Below, one piece after another: positions 59,796 to 64,000 of a stretch of 64,000 bases of DNA (position 1 is its first letter; the number at the start of each line of letters is the position of its first letter). The stretch is from Clostridia bacterium (GTDB lineage: Bacteria > Bacillota > Clostridia > Christensenellales > Borkfalkiaceae): assembly GCA_028720205.1 (NCBI GenBank), contig JAQYLE010000017.1, positions 62,001 to 126,000 on the forward strand, written 5' to 3'. A model generated the notes under the pieces. That model ran no database searches and had not been told where the DNA came from. It was given only the letters and a program-made list of their open reading frames with translations. The translations under genes and the position numbers were made by a program.

Positions 59796-61415
59796 TTATT
59801 TCTTTTTTCTTTTTCCCGTCGTGATCGCCAAGACGCAAACCGCAAACGCCGCCGTTCCGCCTGTTAGCGCCACCGAACCGTTGCAACCCGTCTCCGTATC
59901 CGTTTTAAGATTGCCGTCCGGTTTCTCTTCGGTATTTTTCGTAACTACTGCGGAAATTTTACCTTCGCTTAAAATCAGTGTTTCGTACTCGCCGGTTATT
60001 TCGTTATATTTCATCTCTTCGCCGTTAAACGTTACTTTTGAAAGAGTATATCCTTCGTTCACGAAAATTTTAACGGATAGCGTTTCTCCTTCATACCAAA
60101 ATTTTGCCTTGCGCCAATATCCCGCTCCCGCACCCAAATCGTCGTAAGTAAGTTCAAATTTGTTTTTTTCCGCAAACACCGCTTCGGCATATACGCGGGA
60201 AGAGGGATCGTTAAAGTTATACGCGCCTTCCGCCGCCTGCGCAGTAACATCGTTGCCGTTCACCGTAAGCAACTGCAAGCGGTAGTGTTCCTTAGGCGTA
60301 AGATAAAACGTTACGGAACCGTCGTTATTCATCTTATAATCGACTTTTCCGTTCAGCGCGCTTGCGGTAACCAGTTTTTGCCCGTTCAGCTCCACTATTT
60401 TTTCTCCGAAGCGCTGCCCTAACGTTACCGCGTCGGAAAAACAGAAATGAAATTTATCCGGGCAGCCCGCCATAGGTTTGCCGTCCTCGCCGACAATGAT
60501 CAGATCGTCGGTGGAAACGGTGGAAACGCTTTCACCCATTTCTTCGGCTACGCGTTCCTGTTGCGCGTGCATAGCGGGAACGTTTGGATTATTATTGGAA
60601 ATGAACGTAGGCGCTATCTTGCCGATAACGAACGGCATCGAAGCCAGCGTTTCATCGCCCGTAATATCCGCAAGATCCGCCCGTATATCCGTAATAAAGG
60701 TTTTTAACGTATCGCCGTAGGCTTTGTTCTTGTTATACTCCCCGCTGAGGTTGGTTTCCCCCTGCATCCATGCCATGCCTTTTACCACGGGAGTATATCC
60801 TTTTTCTACAAGTTCGTGATATACCTTTCTGAAATTTTCCACAAACAGTTGATACAACAGCCCCGTCGGATCGTTCCCCTCGTAATAACCGCTTATATCG
60901 GGCGTATATCCCTGTTCCCAAAGGGAACGAGGATACCAGTTTCCGTAGCGTTCGGAAAGTTCCGGCGTGTCGTCGAGAAGAGAAGTCCCTCCGGCTGCTG
61001 TTTTAAAAATCATCGCTTTTTTATCGCCGTTTGCATACATCCCGTTAATGGTTTTGGCAATACCGTATTCCGGCCCGATTCGGTTGGTTAGATTGCCCAA
61101 TCCCGCCGTAACCGATTTCTTGTACGAATCGAACGACTCGGTTGTATCGGAATTAACATAGTCGGAATGATTTTTTCCCGTCAGCGCCTTTTCCGTCATT
61201 CCCGCATACCAGACGTTTTCAAAAGTTTCCGCGGAATTATCGAGTATCGGCGAATATCCCGCCGCATTCGACTGCCCCGCTATTAAGTACATATCTATAA
61301 CGGAGGAGGAATCCGCTTTTGCCGTAATACCGCTCGGGGGATTCACAGCCGCAAAACACACGAAACAACCGCAAACAACCGACAATGCTTTTGCAATCAA
61401 TTTTTTCATTTTCAT
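59796..61415 (-). CDS. Secreted SASA/DUF303-type carbohydrate acetylesterase with C-terminal membrane anchor
   Basis: 539 residues. Signal peptide LIAKALSVVCGCFVCFAAV, then the esterase with MYLIAGQSNAAGYSP (Ser nucleophile), VKGMAWMQGETNLSGEY and CPDKFHFCFSD (Asp-His of the triad). Two small beta domains follow and the end is ETGCNGSVALTGGTAAFAVCVLAITTGKRKKK, a Cys-containing linker, helix and basic tail. It should deacetylate glycan at the cell surface. It overlaps the GH2 gene stop by four bases. Confidence 0.85.
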   Translation of the reverse strand: MKMKKLIAKALSVVCGCFVCFAAVNPPSGITAKADSSSVIDMYLIAGQSNAAGYSPILDNSAETFENVWYAGMTEKALTGKNHSDYVNSDTTESFDSYKKSVTAGLGNLTNRIGPEYGIAKTINGMYANGDKKAMIFKTAAGGTSLLDDTPELSERYGNWYPRSLWEQGYTPDISGYYEGNDPTGLLYQLFVENFRKVYHELVEKGYTPVVKGMAWMQGETNLSGEYNKNKAYGDTLKTFITDIRADLADITGDETLASMPFVIGKIAPTFISNNNPNVPAMHAQQERVAEEMGESVSTVSTDDLIIVGEDGKPMAGCPDKFHFCFSDAVTLGQRFGEKIVELNGQKLVTASALNGKVDYKMNNDGSVTFYLTPKEHYRLQLLTVNGNDVTAQAAEGAYNFNDPSSRVYAEAVFAEKNKFELTYDDLGAGAGYWRKAKFWYEGETLSVKIFVNEGYTLSKVTFNGEEMKYNEITGEYETLILSEGKISAVVTKNTEEKPDGNLKTDTETGCNGSVALTGGTAAFAVCVLAITTGKRKKK

Positions 61416-63157
61416 TTCTGTTTCCCCTCGAAAATTTCCTTTAATCTGTTTACGTCAAACTTAGGCTCGTGATTTTCGTCCAAAAGTCCGTTTACTTCCT
61501 GCTGTACGTCGGAAAGTTGCGTATAACAGTACCCCTGAAACGGGCAGGAGTATACGCCTTTTACCAACTTTGCGATGCGCCGATAAAAAGCCTCTGCGTC
61601 CGCCGCGCCCTCGCCGTACCCCCAATTCCCGCCGCCCGAATCGGTTTTCATTGCCACACCCCCGAATTCGGTAAACAAAATCGGATGTCCGCAGTAGTTT
61701 GCGCCTTCCACCATCAACTTTCTGCCGGCGGGATATACTTCGTCCACCTTTCCGTCGATATATTTTTTTTGGAATTCCGTATCGTCGTAAGCATAATCGT
61801 GCACAGATATAAAATCCGTTATCTGCGTATTTTCCCAACCGTCATTTGTCGAAACCAAACGAGCGTTATCCAAAGTCTTTGTCACATAGTACAATACGCC
61901 GGCAAAATTTTGTTGTCGCTTATCCGTCAACACTTGTCTAATTCCCCAGCTTTCGTTGAACGGTACGTAAGCGATAACGGAAGTAAAATTCTTTGCAATC
62001 GAGACGATTTCCATCCATTCCTTCGTCACCGAAAGAATTTCCCTTTCGCAAAAATCGTATGCGGAAGGCATTTCACACCAGGTCAAAAATCCAAGCTCGT
62101 CCGCTAAATAATACCAGTAAGGGTCTTCCATTTTTTGATGTTTTCTCGCGCCGTTAAAGCCCATCGCCTTACAAAGTTCTATGTCTTTTTTAAGCGCTTC
62201 CACGCTAGGGGGAGTCGTACCGCTTTCTTTCCAATAACCTTGATCTAAAATCAATCTTTGATAATAAGGTTTATTATTCAAACAAATTTTCCCGAATTTA
62301 TCAATAGAAATTTTTCGCATACCAAAACGGCTGCTTGCCTTATCAATGACGTTTCCGTTTTTATAAAGCGTAAATTCAATATCGTAAAGATGCGGTCGTT
62401 CAGGAGACCACAGCGCCAATTTATCAAGAGTGTTATGGTCAAGCACCGAAAGATTGTATTCCGCAGTTTTTCCTTTTACCGCAAAACGGCCTTGATTGAC
62501 AATACGCTCCATGCGTTTTACCACAATTTCCAATTCGTCCGCAATGCCGTAATACGTTTCTATCTGGCCGAAAACGGTACCCTTATCGATATCAGGAATA
62601 ATCGAATAGGAATTGATTGCGTCTTCGCCAAAAAATTCAATCCAAACGCTTTGCCAAATACCCGTCGTAGGATAATACCAACAAGCAAACCGTTTCCCCG
62701 TCCAACTTTGCTTTCCACGGGGTACGGATAAATCAAGGGTATCTATACAACGCACCACGATTACGTTCGTACCGTCTGAAAGATATTTCGTAATATCGGC
62801 GTTAAACGGAGCGTATGCGCCCGTATGCTTACATACGTGGAATCCGTTTACCCAAACGTCTGTTACGTAGTCCGAGCCGTTAAAGCACAAAAGCGCACGT
62901 TTTTCCGTTTTGGGAAGGATAAATTCACGACGATACCAAACGGTATCGCATACGGTTAAGTCCCCGATACCGCTCGCTTCATATTGATAAGCAAACGGGA
63001 CTGAAATTTTCTTTTCTAATGCGATTTTACCGCTTGATAAGCCGCGCACGTCACCGTCCCCATTACCGTCGAACGAAAATTCCCATTCGCCGTTTAACGG
63101 CAACCACTCTTCTCTTCTAAATTGTGGACGAGGATACTCGTTTCTTTCAAATTTCAT
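61412..63157 (-). CDS. GH2-family glycosidase (beta-glucuronidase/galactosidase type)
   Basis: 581 residues, cytosolic, short form. Sugar-binding domain (LNGEWEFSFDGNGDG, TVWYRREFILPK, DVWVNGFHVCKHTGAYAPFNADI), immunoglobulin-like domain, and TIM barrel with IELCKAMGFNGARKHQKMEDPYWYYLADELGFLTWCEMP. Acid/base Glu in YVPFNESWGIRQ and nucleophile in ILFTEFGGVAM. The substrate could be a beta-galactoside, glucuronide or mannoside. First intact gene of the second glycan operon. Confidence 0.85.
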   Translation of the reverse strand: MKFERNEYPRPQFRREEWLPLNGEWEFSFDGNGDGDVRGLSSGKIALEKKISVPFAYQYEASGIGDLTVCDTVWYRREFILPKTEKRALLCFNGSDYVTDVWVNGFHVCKHTGAYAPFNADITKYLSDGTNVIVVRCIDTLDLSVPRGKQSWTGKRFACWYYPTTGIWQSVWIEFFGEDAINSYSIIPDIDKGTVFGQIETYYGIADELEIVVKRMERIVNQGRFAVKGKTAEYNLSVLDHNTLDKLALWSPERPHLYDIEFTLYKNGNVIDKASSRFGMRKISIDKFGKICLNNKPYYQRLILDQGYWKESGTTPPSVEALKKDIELCKAMGFNGARKHQKMEDPYWYYLADELGFLTWCEMPSAYDFCEREILSVTKEWMEIVSIAKNFTSVIAYVPFNESWGIRQVLTDKRQQNFAGVLYYVTKTLDNARLVSTNDGWENTQITDFISVHDYAYDDTEFQKKYIDGKVDEVYPAGRKLMVEGANYCGHPILFTEFGGVAMKTDSGGGNWGYGEGAADAEAFYRRIAKLVKGVYSCPFQGYCYTQLSDVQQEVNGLLDENHEPKFDVNRLKEIFEGKQK

Positions 63158-63193
63158 AATCCTTCACCTCTAAAATATATATTCAATGAGCGG

Positions 63194-63349
63194 CTAAATA
63201 AAGTCCTTTTTCCATTCGCTATTACTTAAAACGTAAACGTATCGAAACCCTATTTCTTTAATCATTGTCTTCGCTTCCGCAAAACAACCTTGCAACGTCT
63301 TTAGTTCGTGCGAATCGGACGAAAGCGTAATCTTTCCGTTTGCCGAGTA
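63194..63349 (-). pseudogene. C-terminal remnant of a PHP-type histidinol-phosphatase-like gene
   Basis: The frame after an in-frame TAA reads ANGKITLSSDSHELKTLQGCFAEAKTMIKEIGFRYVYVL and stops at 63194. The SSDSH and following helix match the end of PHP-domain histidinol phosphatases (SSDAHxxxxL...A...L...GF). Everything upstream is missing. Confidence 0.6.
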
Positions 63350-63377
63350 TTATTTTAAGCATTTTTGTGCGTACGTT

Positions 63378-63912
63378 TTAAGCAGGAAACCGAGTATTGG
63401 ATTTTAGCCGAAAAGTATTGTTTGGAAGCTTTGAAATCTTTTCAGAATATCCGTTAATATTAGGTTCATACCCCTCTTCCCAAAGGGAACGGGGATACCA
63501 ATTCCCGAATTTATCGGATAATTCCAAAGTAGTATCCAAAAGAGAAGTTCCGCCGGACGCAGTCTTAAAAATCATTACAGGCGACTCTGCGCTATAATGA
63601 TTGTTCAGTTCTTGTGCAATTCCGTATTCGAACCCGATTCGATCGGAAATGTGTCCCAACCCACCCGTAACAGATTTTTTAACGGAGGCAAAGGTTTGCG
63701 TATAATCCGAGCTAACCACATCGGAATATCCTGCCCCTCGCAACGTTTTTTGCGTTTGACCAGCATACCAAACGTTTTCAAAGGTTTCCGTTTGATTTTT
63801 GTATATGGGGGAATACCCGGCAGCATTTGATTGTCCCCCCGATCAAATACGCCTCGATGATTTTCGGTTCCGTTTTTGCTCCTGCAAATACTTTACTGAT
63901 AAATCTTTTCAT
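63378..63912 (-). pseudogene. Truncated and frameshifted paralogue of the SASA acetylesterase
   Basis: From ATG 63912 (GGAGAAAA upstream) the frame gives a start without signal peptide, then YLIGGQSNAAGYSPIYKNQTETFENVWYAG if one G is removed from the G6 run (63835-63840), and continues to NWYPRSLWEEGYEPNINGY. This parallels the intact gene at 59796-61415 residue by residue, but the C-terminal two thirds are missing. Three lesions (lost signal peptide, frameshift, truncation) mark it as dead. Confidence 0.8.
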
Positions 63913-63947
63913 ATTATTTTCTCCTGTCATAACACACTCTTTACGTT

Positions 63948-64000
63948 AAGGTCTTCTTTCAGGCAAGTCGACCAACTTTCCTGCAGGCACAACCACTTTT
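63948..64000 (-). other. Possible 3' end of a gene cut by the window edge
   Basis: A minus-strand frame from the window edge reads KVVVPAGKLVDLPERRP and stops, 36 bases before the esterase pseudogene start. Too short to identify; the VxVPxGxxVxxPE pattern is like the beginning of an InlB-type repeat. Confidence 0.25.

Noticed and set aside
1-64000. CRISPR array or rRNA genes
   Set aside because: No regularly spaced identical repeats with unique spacers and no rRNA-like segment was seen; the only repeats are the att copies, short arm sites, operator repeats and the 52-base degenerate units.

Overview
The window looks like a chromosomal segment of an AT-rich Gram-positive gut bacterium of the Bacillota, most likely an uncultivated member of the Clostridia. 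The reasons are strong AGGAGG-type ribosome binding sites, consensus TTGACA-N17-TATAAT promoters, Firmicutes-type mobilization genes and large sets of secreted glycan-degrading enzymes. I cannot assign a family or genus from the sequence alone. All family assignments below are recognition from motifs; no database search was run.

Layout. (1) 0-6.1 kb, plus strand: the end of a surface or capsular polysaccharide cluster (N5-(carboxyethyl)ornithine synthase-like enzyme cut by the window edge, a CapA-like gene remnant, Wzx-type flippase, UDP-glucuronate 4-epimerase-like enzyme, UDP-glucose dehydrogenase, a nucleotidyltransferase-fold protein). (2) 6.1-9.8 kb, minus: an MscS channel and a large membrane-anchored beta-rich surface protein from one promoter. 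(3) 10-11.6 kb, plus: a glycerophosphodiester phosphodiesterase and a PHP-domain gene, each broken by one homopolymer frameshift. (4) 11.6-13.2 kb: nested inverted repeats in front of a sigma-factor-like gene, then a Phd/Doc toxin-antitoxin pair. (5) 13.4-23.8 kb: accessory DNA that starts at the 3' half of a tRNA-Gln(CTG) gene (an att scar). It holds an AAA/DUF4143 ATPase with a strong promoter, three serine-recombinase genes in a row, MazF, a small SHOCT-like protein, an ArdA-like/InlB-repeat fusion, a DUF6075-like protein and a putative ADP-ribosyltransferase with a small partner. (6) 23.8-50.9 kb: a 27-kb stretch bounded by 49-nt perfect direct repeats of a tRNA-Asn 3' half, with a tyrosine integrase and MobV relaxase just inside the right end. 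It is best read as an integrative mobilizable element whose cargo is a 19-kb mannan/mannoside operon. (7) 50.9-64 kb: the left end of a second, probably tandem element, an AAA/DUF234 ATPase, and a second minus-strand glycan operon (GH2, acetylesterase, GH94 phosphorylase, DMT-type transporter, DUF5107-TPR protein) flanked by decayed paralogues of its own genes.

How the genes fit together. In region 6 a secreted SASA-type esterase, a secreted membrane-anchored barrel enzyme and Ig-like surface proteins would act on acetylated mannan-like glycan outside the cell. A lipoprotein and two permeases import the products (the ATPase must come from elsewhere). A cytosolic GH2 beta-mannosidase and a cytosolic relative of the secreted barrel enzyme release sugars. 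A D-lyxose/mannose isomerase, a PfkB kinase and a class II aldolase form a plausible mannose to fructose to fructose-phosphate to triose route. A divergently transcribed DeoR-type repressor has four copies of a TTACATTTTWWTGTWA-like operator around the two facing promoters.

The most unusual signals are: the tRNA-Asn-bounded 27-kb element with apparent point lesions in both mobility genes; the extracellular/cytosolic pair of homologous enzymes I cannot place in a GH family; a 44-residue DVITTSG peptide gene coupled to a secreted protein; a shared Cys-Ser-Ser plus membrane-helix C-terminus on secreted proteins; and the ADP-ribosyltransferase-like gene with its small partner.
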